A stretch of DNA of 64,000 nt from Streptomyces sp. NBC_01275 (lineage in GTDB: Bacteria; Actinomycetota; Actinomycetes; Streptomycetales; Streptomycetaceae): positions 1,736,001-1,800,000 of the forward strand of contig NZ_JAPEOZ010000001.1 in the NCBI RefSeq assembly GCF_026340655.1, read 5' to 3'. A program made the translations under genes and the position numbers. The notes below the pieces were generated by a model, which had not been told where the DNA came from, did no database searches, and saw nothing but the letters and a program-made list of their open reading frames with translations. The stretch's first letter is position 1; the number at the start of each line of letters is the position of its first letter. This document shows positions 8,189 through 16,054 of this stretch, piece after piece.

Positions 8189-9805
8189 ATGACCAGTCAG
8201 TCCACCCTGCAGTCCGTGCCTGCCCTCGGAAGCCACCCGGCCTCCGGCTCCAACCCGAGCCGCGCCGAGACCCGGGAGCAGCTCTCCAAGGCGTCGTACG
8301 ACCTCCTCGTCATCGGCGGCGGCATCCTGGGCATCTCCACCGCCTGGCACGCCGCGCAGTCCGGCCTCAGGGTGGCCCTGGTCGACGCCGGCGACTTCGC
8401 CGGCGCCACCTCCTCCGCCTCCTCCAAGCTGCTCCACGGCGGTCTGCGCTACCTGCAGACCGGCGCGGTGAAGCTGGTGGCGGAGAACCACTTCGAGCGC
8501 CGTGCGGTGTCTCGCCAGGTGGCCCCCCACCTGGCGAACCCGCTCACGTTCTACCTCCCCGTGTACAAGGGCGGGCCGCACGGCGCGGCGAAGCTCGGGG
8601 CGGGCGTGTTCGCCTACTCCGCGCTGTCGGCGTTCGGCGACGGCGTCGGTCATCTGCTGTCCCCGGCGAAGGCCGCGCAGGACGTGCCCGAGCTGCGCAC
8701 CGACAACCTCAAGGCCGTGGCCGTGTACGGCGACGACCAGATGAACGACGCGCGCATGGCGCTGATGACGGTCCGTGCGGCCGTCGAGGCGGGCGCGGTC
8801 GTCCTCAACCACGCCGAGGTCTCCGGCCTGCGCTTCACCAAGGGCCGGGTGACGGGCGCCGAACTGCGCGACCGGCTCTCCGGCGACGAGTTCGGCGTGA
8901 GCGCCCGTCTGGTGCTGAACGCGACCGGCCCCTGGGTCGACCACCTGCGCAAGATGGAGGACCCGAACGCTGCGCCGTCCATCCGCCTCTCCAAGGGCGC
9001 GCACCTGGTCCTGAAGCGGACCGCGCCCTGGAAGGCCGCGCTGGCGACCCCGATCGACAAGTACCGGATCACCTTCGCCCTCCCATGGGAGGACATGCTG
9101 CTGCTCGGCACGACCGACGAGGAGTTCGAGGGCGACCCGGCGGACGTCGCGGTCAACGAGAAGGACATAGCGCAGATCCTGGACGAGGCCGCGTTCTCGA
9201 TCCGGGACCAGCAGCTGTCCCGTGACCTGATCACGTACTCCTTCGCGGGTCTGCGGGTGCTGCCGGGCAGTCCCGGCGACACCGCGAAGGCCAAGCGCGA
9301 GACCGTGGTCACGGAAGGCCGTGGCGGCATGCTGTCCGTCGCGGGCGGCAAGTGGACGACCTTCCGCCACATCGGCCGTACGGTGATGCAGAAGCTGGAG
9401 GCGCTGCCGGGCCACCCGCTGGGCGACGACTTCGAGCCGATCTCCTCGCTGCCGAAGAAGCTGCCGCTGCCCGGCGTCGCCAACCCGCGCGCGGTCGCCC
9501 ACCGGCTGCTCGTCGACAACCCGGCGCCCGGCCCGCGCATGGCGGCCGACACCGCCAGGCACCTGGCCACCCACTACGGCTCGCTGGCCTTCGACATCGC
9601 CCGCCTGGCCAACGACGACCCGGAGCTGCGCGAGCGCGTCCACCCCGACGCCCCCGAGATCTGGGCGCAGGTCGTCTACGCCCGCGACAACGAGTGGGCC
9701 GAGACGGCGGACGACGTCCTGCGCCGCCGCACCACCCTGACGATCCGCGGCCTGGCCACGGACGAGGTCCGGGGCAAGGTGCAGGACCTGCTCGACAAGA
9801 AGTAG
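8189..9805 (+). CDS. glpD: Aerobic glycerol-3-phosphate dehydrogenase (FAD)
   Basis: 538 residues. The N-terminal FAD-binding Rossmann motif (VIGGGILGIS, about residues 35-44) and the GlpD signature SSKLLHGGLRYL (about 72-83) are clear. The C-terminal DAO_C domain starts near 410. It oxidises glycerol 3-phosphate to dihydroxyacetone phosphate, passing electrons to membrane quinone. It is the last gene of the glycerol operon and ends at a strong bidirectional hairpin. The ATG start follows GAGGAG that overlaps the glpK stop. About 20 polar residues precede the FAD domain. Confidence 0.97.
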   Translation: MTSQSTLQSVPALGSHPASGSNPSRAETREQLSKASYDLLVIGGGILGISTAWHAAQSGLRVALVDAGDFAGATSSASSKLLHGGLRYLQTGAVKLVAENHFERRAVSRQVAPHLANPLTFYLPVYKGGPHGAAKLGAGVFAYSALSAFGDGVGHLLSPAKAAQDVPELRTDNLKAVAVYGDDQMNDARMALMTVRAAVEAGAVVLNHAEVSGLRFTKGRVTGAELRDRLSGDEFGVSARLVLNATGPWVDHLRKMEDPNAAPSIRLSKGAHLVLKRTAPWKAALATPIDKYRITFALPWEDMLLLGTTDEEFEGDPADVAVNEKDIAQILDEAAFSIRDQQLSRDLITYSFAGLRVLPGSPGDTAKAKRETVVTEGRGGMLSVAGGKWTTFRHIGRTVMQKLEALPGHPLGDDFEPISSLPKKLPLPGVANPRAVAHRLLVDNPAPGPRMAADTARHLATHYGSLAFDIARLANDDPELRERVHPDAPEIWAQVVYARDNEWAETADDVLRRRTTLTIRGLATDEVRGKVQDLLDKK

Positions 9806-9829
9806 CCGGCGAGAAGCAGTCCGTACGAC

Positions 9830-9870
9830 GCGAAAGGGGCGGCTCCCACCACGGGAGCCGCCCCTTTCGC
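9830..9870. terminator. Bidirectional terminator between glpD and mtnK
   Basis: A perfect 18-bp stem GCGAAAGGGGCGGCTCCC (9830-9847) pairs with 9853-9870 around a 5-nt loop. A-rich and T-rich ends suit termination in both directions, between the convergent glpD (plus) and mtnK (minus). It marks the edge between the conserved glycerol operon and the salvage block. Confidence 0.88.
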
Positions 9871-9876
9871 CTGGCC

Positions 9877-11049
9877 TCAGTCGAGCGAGTCCACGACCGC
9901 CCGTACGGCGTCGACGTCCGTCAACTCCTCGCGGCGTACGATCAGTTCGCGCCCCAGGAGCAGTGCGCGCCGGGAGGCCGGGACCGGGTCGGGGAGGGTC
10001 GTCAGGTCGGTCAGGTGGGCGAAGCCGATGATGCGGCGGACGATCTCGGCGCCGGCGTAGCCGACGGAGTCGGTCCGGACGCGGCGCAGGAAGCGGTCGA
10101 GGTAGGCGTCGTCGAAGAAGGCGTCGACGCGGGTCGGCCACAGCCGGCGGAACTCGGCCTCGAACGCCTCCCAGGAGAGGCGGAGCTGGTCGGCGTGGTC
10201 GGACAGGGCGCCCAGCGCGCGGGCCCGTTCCTCGGAGACCAGCGCGTTGGCCCAGTACAGGCCGAGGTCGTAGCCGATGGGGCCGACGAAGGAGAACTCG
10301 GGGTCGAAGACCCGGACGACGGGGGCGCCTTCGCGGTCGCCGACCATGACGCTGCCGGTGTGCAGGTCGCCGTGGAGGAGGGCCTGGGCGCTGGTCATGA
10401 AGGTGTGGCGGAGGTCGGCGACCTCGGTGCGCAGGCGGGTGTCGGCGCGGAAGGCGGACGCCAGGTCGTCCAGCCCGGGGTGCCAGTGGTTGTGCTCGTG
10501 CTCGATGTAGGGCTCGGAGAGGACGACGTCCTCGGTGATCTTGCAGAGCTCGGGGCTGACGGAGGCCGCGATCAGGGCCTTGCGTTCGGCGGACGGCATC
10601 CCGAAGTCGCTGGTGGCGAAGGCGAACTGGGCGACGAACTCGCCGATGCGGGCCGAGGTGTGCGGGCCGTAGGCCGCGCCCTCGTTGAGCAGTGTGCGCA
10701 GGACCTCGAGGTCGGACATGTCCTCCATGACGAGGGCGTAGTTCTCGGGGTCGTAGCCGTGGATCGCCGGGATCTTGTCCGGGGCGACCTTGGCGACCTG
10801 CTCGTAGGCGCGGGCCTCGGCGTCGGCGCGGTCGGCGTTCATCGGCCAGGAGGGGCCGGCGACGCGGACCCAGGGCAGGGCCTGCTTGACGGCGAGGCTG
10901 CGTGTGCCGTCGGCGCTGGACGCGAGGAACACGCGGTTCATGTTGCCGTCCGACACCTCGCGGACGGCGATGTCCGCCGGGTCCGCCCAGTGTCCCCGCT
11001 CGTGCAGGTACGCGGGGATGTCGTCGGTCTCCAGGATGCGGTAGCCCAT
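9877..11049 (-). CDS. mtnK: S-methyl-5-thioribose kinase
   Basis: 390 residues, typical for MtnK. The aminoglycoside-phosphotransferase-type fold shows the catalytic loop LLHGDLHTGSV (about 222-232) and metal-binding DPEF (about 250), with the nucleotide-binding N-lobe before them. It phosphorylates 5-methylthioribose (MTR) to MTR-1-phosphate, the substrate of MtnA (17564-18595). It is the last gene of a four-gene minus-strand operon with an Rbs-type ABC importer, 15 nt after the permease and with GGGAG before its ATG. That context suggests the importer brings in MTR. The paralogous choline and homoserine kinases lack the HTGS signature. Confidence 0.93.
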   Translation of the reverse strand: MGYRILETDDIPAYLHERGHWADPADIAVREVSDGNMNRVFLASSADGTRSLAVKQALPWVRVAGPSWPMNADRADAEARAYEQVAKVAPDKIPAIHGYDPENYALVMEDMSDLEVLRTLLNEGAAYGPHTSARIGEFVAQFAFATSDFGMPSAERKALIAASVSPELCKITEDVVLSEPYIEHEHNHWHPGLDDLASAFRADTRLRTEVADLRHTFMTSAQALLHGDLHTGSVMVGDREGAPVVRVFDPEFSFVGPIGYDLGLYWANALVSEERARALGALSDHADQLRLSWEAFEAEFRRLWPTRVDAFFDDAYLDRFLRRVRTDSVGYAGAEIVRRIIGFAHLTDLTTLPDPVPASRRALLLGRELIVRREELTDVDAVRAVVDSLD

Positions 11050-11064
11050 CGGCTCTGAACTCCC

Positions 11065-12111
11065 TTATGCGGTGCGGCGCTTGGACAGGGTGAAGCTGAA
11101 GACCAGGGCGAGGATCAGCACCGCGCCCTCGACGACGTCCTGGGTGTAGTACGGCAGGCCCTTGATGGTCAGGCCGGTGGTGATGATGCCGATGAGGACC
11201 GCGCCGAGGGCGGTGCCCCAGACGTTCGGGCGGCCGCGGCCGAGGACCGACGTGCCCACCAGCGCGACGGCCACCGCCTCCAGGAGCTGGGAGGTTCCGG
11301 CGGACACGTCGCCCTGGCCGATGCGGGAGGCCAGGATCAGGCCGCCGACGGAGGCGAGGACGCCGGAGATGACGTAGGCCAGCGCGCGGTAGGCGCCGAC
11401 GCGGATGCCGGCCAGGCGGGAGGCCTCGGGGTTGGCGCCGATGGCGTACAGGACGCGGCCCCAGCGGGTGCGGGCGAGGAAGACCCAGGCGGCGACGGTG
11501 AGTCCGCCGAAGATCAGCACGGAGATCGGGATGCCGAGGACCGTTCCGCGGTCGATCTTCAGAAAGCCGTCGGTGAACTTGCCGGGCGCGGTCGTGCCGT
11601 CGGACATCGTCATGCCCGGGGTGATCGACTGGCCGTCGACGAGGATGAGCTTGCCGCCCTGGATGACGAACATGGTGCCGAGGGTGGCGAGCATGTCGGG
11701 GATCTTCAGTACGACGATCAGCAGGGCGTTGAGCAGGCCCGCGAGCGCGCCCGCCACCAGGACCGCGAGGATCGCGACCGGGGTGACCTGGTTGTGGACG
11801 ACCATCGTCTGGGCGGCGACGGAGACGCCGAGGCCGGCGACCGCGCCGACGGACATGTCCATCCCGCCGACGGCCATGGTGAGCGTGACGCCGAGGCCGA
11901 GGATGGCGGCGACGGAGACGTACCGCAGGGTGTCGAGGAGGGTCGCCGACTCGCGGAAGGAGCCCTCGCTCAGCGCGAAGTACAGGAACAGCGCGACCGT
12001 GACGAAGAGGAAGCCGTACTTGATCACGGCGTTCTGGACGCGCACCGCGGTGGAGGCCGCGGGCGGGATCGCCGCCTTCGTGGGGGCCTCGGTGCTCTGG
12101 GTGGTGGTCAT
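11065..12111 (-). CDS. ABC sugar-type permease, likely methylthioribose importer
   Basis: 348 residues with about ten hydrophobic segments, an RbsC/BPD_transp_2-family membrane subunit. The cytoplasmic coupling loop typical of the family is seen at GANPEASRLAGI (about 235-246). The first 25 residues are a polar, Ala/Thr-rich cytoplasmic tail. A single permease gene implies a homodimer, as for ribose importers. GAAGGAAG precedes the ATG. It lies between the ATPase (73-nt gap) and mtnK (15-nt gap). The MTR substrate is inferred only from linkage to mtnK and the remaining mtn genes; ribose or another pentose cannot be excluded from the protein alone. Confidence 0.85.
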   Translation of the reverse strand: MTTTQSTEAPTKAAIPPAASTAVRVQNAVIKYGFLFVTVALFLYFALSEGSFRESATLLDTLRYVSVAAILGLGVTLTMAVGGMDMSVGAVAGLGVSVAAQTMVVHNQVTPVAILAVLVAGALAGLLNALLIVVLKIPDMLATLGTMFVIQGGKLILVDGQSITPGMTMSDGTTAPGKFTDGFLKIDRGTVLGIPISVLIFGGLTVAAWVFLARTRWGRVLYAIGANPEASRLAGIRVGAYRALAYVISGVLASVGGLILASRIGQGDVSAGTSQLLEAVAVALVGTSVLGRGRPNVWGTALGAVLIGIITTGLTIKGLPYYTQDVVEGAVLILALVFSFTLSKRRTA

Positions 12112-12184
12112 GGGGTGCTTCCTTCGGGCGTGCGGCCGGCGGGCGGGCGGCGTCGGACAGACGCCGGGGAGACGCTGGGGAGAC

Positions 12185-13744
12185 CTAGACGGACGCGGAG
12201 ATGGTCTGGATCACGCGGTCGCGCTCCGCGTCCTCCCCGTACGCGTCGAGGTGGACCTCGCCGGCCGCGAGGACGACGACCCGGTCGGCGATCTCGAGGA
12301 CCTCGTCGACGTCGGCGGACAGGACCAGGACGGCCGCGCCCTCGGCGGCCAGGGCGCGGGCCCGGCGGCCGATGTCGCGCCGGGCCCCGATGTCCACGCC
12401 TCGGAACGGCTCGTCCAGGATGAGGACACGCGGTGTCTCGGCGAGCCAGCGGCCGACGACGACCTTCTGCTGGTTGCCGCCGGACAGCTCCTCTACGGCG
12501 CTGTGCTCGTCGCGGGTGACGACGCCGAGCGCGTCGATGGCCTCGCGGCCCAGGGCGTCCTCGCGGGAGCGGCTCACCAGCCCGCCCCAGGACAGGGACT
12601 TCAGGAACGGCAGGGAGATGTTCTGCGCCACCGACCAGCCCGGCACGAGGGCGTCGGCGTGCCGGTCCTCGGGGACCAGGTGGACACCGGCCCGGATGGC
12701 GTCGGAGGGCCGGCGGGGCGCGTACGCCGCCCCGGCCAGCTCGGCCGTGCCCGTGGCGAACGGCTCGGCGCCGAACAGGCCGCGGGCCAGCTCGGTCTTG
12801 CCGGCGCCCAACAGGCCCACCACGCCGGTGACTTCGCCGCCGCGCAGGTCGAGGTCGAGCGGAGCCCGGCCCTCGAAGAGGCGCACCCCGCGCAGGGAGA
12901 GGAGGACCTCGCCCTGGTCGCCCTCGCGGACGGGACGGGCGGTCGTCGCCTCCTGGGCCTGGGCGAGCATCGCGCGCAGGGCCGCGTCCCAGTCGAAGGG
13001 CCTGGCCTGGTCCTCGGTGAGGAGGCCGTCGCGCAGGACGACGAGCCGGTCGGCGAGCGCGTCGATCTCGCCGAGCCGGTGGGAGACGTAGAGCACGGCG
13101 ATGCCGTCCTCGCGCATCTTCTCCACGAGCGCGAACAGCCGCTGGGCCTCGGCGGCGGAGAGCGCGGAGGTCGGCTCGTCGAGGACGAGCAGCCGGGGGC
13201 GGGTGGCGAGGGCGCGGGCCAGGATCAGCAACTGCCGGTCGGAGATGCCGAGTTCGGTGACGTCCTGCTTCAGGACGGCGTCGGTCCAGTCCAGTCCGAG
13301 GCCGGCCTGGATCTCGCGGGCGCGGGCCAGCGTGCCGCGGCCGTTGAGAAACGGGTTTCCGCGCTTTTGCGCCAGCTCCTCGAAGACCAGGTTCTCGGCG
13401 ACCGTGAGGCCGGGCACGATGCCCTCGCCGATCCGCTGGTGCACCGTCTGGATGCCCAACTGACGTGCGGCCAGGGGGGAGTTGAGAGTGACCGGTGAGC
13501 CGTCGACCCGTACCTCTCCCCCGTGGTCGGTGTGGACGCCGGACAGGATCTTGATCAGTGTGGACTTGCCGGCGCCGTTCGCGCCGAGCAGCGCGACCAC
13601 GCTGCCCGGGGCGATGTCGAGCGTGACGGAGGCGAGGACCGTCTTGCCTCCGAAGGCCATGCTGACGTCGGTCAGGCCGACGGCCGGAGCCGCCCCGACC
13701 GCCGGAGCCGCCCCGCCGGGCTCAAGACGCTCAGTGGGCGACAT
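12185..13744 (-). CDS. ABC sugar-type ATPase with two nucleotide-binding domains
   Basis: 519 residues, an RbsA/MglA-like fusion of two ATPase domains. Domain 1 has Walker A GANGAGKST (about 54-62), a signature-like stretch LGISDRQLL and Walker B LLVLDEPTSAL. Domain 2 has a Walker A variant GLLGAGKTE (about 302), the canonical signature LSGGNQQK (about 413) and VLILDEPFRGVDIG. Domain 1 lacks a canonical LSGGQ, as is usual in this family. It energises the RbsC-type permease. Its start overlaps the binding-protein stop by 14 nt and has little Shine-Dalgarno, so translation is probably coupled. The N-terminus carries a small Ala-Pro-Ala-Val-Gly duplication. Confidence 0.9.
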   Translation of the reverse strand: MSPTERLEPGGAAPAVGAAPAVGLTDVSMAFGGKTVLASVTLDIAPGSVVALLGANGAGKSTLIKILSGVHTDHGGEVRVDGSPVTLNSPLAARQLGIQTVHQRIGEGIVPGLTVAENLVFEELAQKRGNPFLNGRGTLARAREIQAGLGLDWTDAVLKQDVTELGISDRQLLILARALATRPRLLVLDEPTSALSAAEAQRLFALVEKMREDGIAVLYVSHRLGEIDALADRLVVLRDGLLTEDQARPFDWDAALRAMLAQAQEATTARPVREGDQGEVLLSLRGVRLFEGRAPLDLDLRGGEVTGVVGLLGAGKTELARGLFGAEPFATGTAELAGAAYAPRRPSDAIRAGVHLVPEDRHADALVPGWSVAQNISLPFLKSLSWGGLVSRSREDALGREAIDALGVVTRDEHSAVEELSGGNQQKVVVGRWLAETPRVLILDEPFRGVDIGARRDIGRRARALAAEGAAVLVLSADVDEVLEIADRVVVLAAGEVHLDAYGEDAERDRVIQTISASV

Positions 13745-14828
13745 TCGAGATCCAGTCGGCGGTGGAGACCTGCGACAGGTTCAGCGCGGGCAGCGCCTCC
13801 CGCAGCTGGTCCATGTTCTCGATCTTCTTCTCGCGCAGGAAGTCCTGGGTGATGGCGACGGCCGGGAACTCCACGGAGGTCTTGTTCAGCTGGCCGGCCA
13901 GCTCCAGGGCGGTGGTGCGCACGACGGCCGCGCCGACGGCGGAGGGGTCGGTGCCGGCGGTGGCGACCCAGGGGCTGTCGGCGGCGGTCATCTGCTGGAT
14001 GTCGGCGTTGGAGACGTCCGCGCCGAAGACCTTCACCTTGTCCTGGAGCTTCTTGTTCTGCACGGCGAGGACGGCGCCCTTGGCGAGCTCGTCGTAGGGG
14101 GCGAAGACGCCGGCCACGTCGGAGTGCTGGGTGAGCGCGGCGGACACCAGGGGAACGTTGTCAGTGGCCGTGGAGTCGGTGACCTTGCCGACCTTGAACT
14201 CCTGCTTCCAGGCCTCGGAGGTCACCGTGGACTTCCAGACGGTGTCGCGCTTGTCGAGAGCGGCGTAGCCGGCGACGTTGACATAGCCGACCTTGGCGTC
14301 CTTGCCGACCTCCTTGGCCATCACGTCGAGGACGGCCTTGGCCATGCTCGCGTCGTCCTGCTCGGTGGAGACGACGCCCTTGGTGGCGGTGTCGACGTCG
14401 TAGACGACGACCTTGATGCCCTTCTTCACGGCCTTGTCGATCTCCGGCTGGATCGTCGCCGGGAAGCCGTGGTCGATGATGATCGCCTTCGCGCCGGAGT
14501 TGATGGCCGAGGAGAGGTCGGTGGCCTGCTTGGCGTTGTCGGCCTGGGCGTCGTACACGGTCAGGTCGATGCCGAGGGCCTTGGCCTGGGCCTTGGCGCC
14601 GTTGCCCCACTGCTCGAAGTAGTCGCCGGCGCCGCTCTGGCGGACCAGGGCCACCTTGACCGCGCCCGCACTGAAGGGGGCGGGCTTCTTGCCGGTGGCG
14701 GCGGAGGCCGAGGCGGCGGTGTCGCCGGTGTTCTTGGAGGCGTCGGTCGACTGGGCGCAGCCGGAGAGGACGAGCGCGGAGACGGAGGCCAGCGAGAGCG
14801 CGGCGACGGGCAGACGGAGACGGGACAT
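13731..14828 (-). CDS. Sugar-binding lipoprotein of the putative methylthioribose importer
   Basis: 365 residues from the ATG at 14828, chosen because GGAG lies about 9 nt upstream and a complete lipoprotein signal follows. The lipobox LVLSGC has its lipid-bearing Cys at residue 24. The rest is a periplasmic-binding-protein type 1 (RbsB-like) fold, with VRQSGAGDYFEQW near 65 and DHGFPATIQPEIDKA near 130. Being a lipoprotein, it sits on the outer face of the membrane and delivers the ligand to the permease. It is the first gene of the operon, preceded by a 190-nt untranslated stretch that is C-rich on the coding strand and, before that, a leader peptide (15019-15090). MTR as ligand is inferred from context. 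Confidence 0.87.
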   Translation of the reverse strand: MSRLRLPVAALSLASVSALVLSGCAQSTDASKNTGDTAASASAATGKKPAPFSAGAVKVALVRQSGAGDYFEQWGNGAKAQAKALGIDLTVYDAQADNAKQATDLSSAINSGAKAIIIDHGFPATIQPEIDKAVKKGIKVVVYDVDTATKGVVSTEQDDASMAKAVLDVMAKEVGKDAKVGYVNVAGYAALDKRDTVWKSTVTSEAWKQEFKVGKVTDSTATDNVPLVSAALTQHSDVAGVFAPYDELAKGAVLAVQNKKLQDKVKVFGADVSNADIQQMTAADSPWVATAGTDPSAVGAAVVRTTALELAGQLNKTSVEFPAVAITQDFLREKKIENMDQLREALPALNLSQVSTADWISNVAH

Positions 14829-14840
14829 GAGGAGCTCCAG

Positions 14841-14930
14841 GTGCGAGGCAGTGCGAGGCGAGGCGATGCATTGCGGGCGATGCGAGGCATTGCGGGCGAT
14901 GCGAAGGGGCGACGAGACAGGGATGGAGGA
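14841..14930 (-). promoter_or_regulatory. C-rich, G-poor leader (possible Rho-utilisation site) before the importer operon
   Basis: On the minus (transcribed) strand this 90-nt stretch has 45 C and 16 G by hand count, unusual in a genome where the two are near equal. It lies between leader peptide 15019-15090 and the binding-protein start. Such bubbles are where Rho loads. It also holds an 18-bp direct repeat (GCATTGCGGGCGATGCGA, plus-strand reading) at 14868-14885 and 14887-14904. Confidence 0.5.
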
Positions 14931-15018
14931 GCCCGGAGCCGGGGGACGGAAACGTGTCACCGCGCATACGGCGGGGAACGCCCCGGGAAGCGGGGGCGCG
15001 TCGGAGCTCCGGGAGGTG

Positions 15019-15090
15019 TCAGCGACAGCTGGCTGTGGTCGACCGGAGCAAGTCCACGTACAGCCGCCGCACGAGCAGCAGCGTCTTCAT
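15019..15090 (-). CDS. Putative cysteine leader peptide of the methylthioribose importer operon
   Basis: A 23-codon frame on the minus strand, ATG at 15090, stop at 15019-15021. The C-terminal part reads RRLYVDLLRSTTASCR, then stop; the last codons are AGC TGT CGC TGA. It aligns position for position with the peptide at 18804-18872 (RRRFLDFGRCSGDGCRG): Arg-Arg, aromatic, aliphatic, Asp, hydrophobic, Arg, Cys-Arg near the stop. From memory, Streptomyces genomes carry many such 'putative leader peptides' with a VDL-type core and a terminal Cys-Arg in front of sulfur genes. There is no Shine-Dalgarno; a promoter placed so that transcription would begin at the ATG suggests a leaderless message. 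The Cys codon near the stop suggests sensing of cysteine supply by ribosome stalling. Confidence 0.72.
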   Translation of the reverse strand: MKTLLLVRRLYVDLLRSTTASCR

Positions 15091-15096
15091 ACGGAG

Positions 15097-15126
15097 ATCA
15101 TGGGAACGTTTTCAGCCACCCGTCAA
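15097..15126 (-). promoter_or_regulatory. Promoter for the leader peptide and importer operon
   Basis: On the minus strand TTGACG (15121-15126), an 18-nt spacer and CATGAT (15097-15102) form a good sigma-70-type promoter. The distance to the ATG at 15090 is about 7 nt, so the transcript would start at or next to the start codon. Confidence 0.6.
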
Positions 15127-15166
15127 AGGAATGGACATCGTATCTCGAATGATGAGACAACGATTA

Positions 15167-15183
15167 GGTCACACGCGGTGACC
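15167..15183. promoter_or_regulatory. Perfect dyad GGTCAC-N5-GTGACC between divergent salvage operons
   Basis: A 6-5-6 perfect inverted repeat midway between the minus-strand importer operon and the plus-strand mtnDCB operon. It lies about 30 nt before a TACCAT element (15198-15203) that could be the -10 box of the plus-strand transcript. It is a candidate operator for a regulator not identified here. Confidence 0.5.
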
Positions 15184-15242
15184 GCGCCGCCGGGAGTTAC
15201 CATCACAGAACCGGCACCCCGACCCGGCACAGTGAGGCTCCC

Positions 15243-15317
15243 ATGACGACACTCCGCGCGACGGCGATGCGTATGCCCTGCATGCGCCGCTGTACCGGCG
15301 CCGCGTGTCGCGGCTGA
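15243..15317 (+). CDS. Putative cysteine leader peptide of the mtnDCB operon
   Basis: A 24-codon frame, ATG at 15243, stop at 15315-15317, with GAGG 5 nt upstream. It contains three Cys codons and ends [11 protein letters not shown], then stop. The end matches the peptide at 18804-18872 (RCSGDGCRG) as R-C-[S/T]-G-x-x-C-R-G, and the last codons TGT CGC GGC TGA are identical in both. The peptide is too short and Cys/Arg-rich for an ordinary enzyme. Its position, 137 nt before mtnD, fits a translated attenuator. The N-terminal half lacks the VDL-type core of the other two, so its assignment to the same group rests on the C-terminus. Confidence 0.65.
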   Translation: MTTLRATAMRMPCMRRCTGAACRG

Positions 15318-15320
15318 GCA

Positions 15321-15400
15321 GCCGTCCGCCGCCGCTCGCGCCATCCGCCTCCCCCTCGCTTCGCCACTCGCTCCACCCCCCGCTCGCCCTGCTCCCGCGT
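15321..15400 (+). promoter_or_regulatory. C-rich, G-poor leader (possible Rho-utilisation site) before mtnD
   Basis: Hand count of this 80-nt stretch: 48 C, 16 G. It starts right after the leader-peptide stop and ends just before a hairpin and the mtnD ribosome-binding site, matching the arrangement before the two transporter operons. Confidence 0.5.
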
Positions 15401-15425
15401 CCGATACTCGTCTCGGTATTCGGAC
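15399..15425 (+). promoter_or_regulatory. Hairpin in the mtnD leader
   Basis: GTCCGATAC (15399-15407) pairs with GTATTCGGAC (15416-15425) with one bulged base and an 8-nt loop. It ends 15 nt before the CTGGAG that serves mtnD. It could be part of an attenuator, or simply a pause or mRNA-stability element. Confidence 0.4.
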
Positions 15426-15454
15426 ATCCCTTTCAGACTCCTGGAGTTGCTCCC

Positions 15455-16054
15455 ATGACGCTGCTGACGACCTGGCCCGAGTCCGGCCCGGAGACCCTGG
15501 TCCGCCGCACCTCCGACCCCGCCGAGATCGCCGCGGCCCTCAAGCCGCTCGGCGTGCGCTACGAGCAGTGGCCGATCCGCGAGGACGTGCCGTTCGACGC
15601 CGGCAGCGAGACGGTGTTCGCGGCGTACGGCCCGGAGATCGAGAAGCTGAACGCCGAGGAGGGCTTCACCACCGTCGACGTCCTCGGTCTGCACCCCAGC
15701 GACGACCCGGAGTTCCCGGCGAAGGCGAAGGCGGCCCGCGAGAAGTTCCTCCAGGAGCACACGCACGACGACGATGACGAGGTCCGCTTCTTCGTCTCCG
15801 GCTCCGGCATCTTCTATCTGCACGTGAACGGCGAGGTGCACGCGGTCTTCTGCGAGAAGGGCGACCTGCTGGGCGTGCCGCGCGGCACCACCCACTGGTT
15901 CGACATGGGCACGAACCCGTCGTTCACCGCGATCCGCTTCTTCCACGAGGAGGACGGCTGGATCGGCGCCTTCACCGGCTCCCCCATCGCCGCCCGCTTC
16001 CCGGACTACGACACGATCGCGGCCGGCTACGAGGCGGACAGGGCCGCCGCGTGA
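15455..16054 (+). CDS. mtnD: Acireductone dioxygenase
   Basis: 199 residues from the ATG at 15455 (CTGGAG 8 nt upstream); typical ARD length. The cupin metal site is visible: His-x-His in [14 protein letters not shown] (about 105), its Glu a few residues on, and the final His in RGTTHWFD (about 147). With Fe it converts the acireductone intermediate and O2 to 4-methylthio-2-oxobutanoate plus formate, the last committed step before transamination to methionine; with Ni a futile product forms. It is first of the coupled mtnD-mtnC-mtnB operon and overlaps mtnC by 4 nt (GTGA). The leader peptide and C-rich region upstream suggest attenuation control. Confidence 0.95.
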   Translation: MTLLTTWPESGPETLVRRTSDPAEIAAALKPLGVRYEQWPIREDVPFDAGSETVFAAYGPEIEKLNAEEGFTTVDVLGLHPSDDPEFPAKAKAAREKFLQEHTHDDDDEVRFFVSGSGIFYLHVNGEVHAVFCEKGDLLGVPRGTTHWFDMGTNPSFTAIRFFHEEDGWIGAFTGSPIAARFPDYDTIAAGYEADRAAA

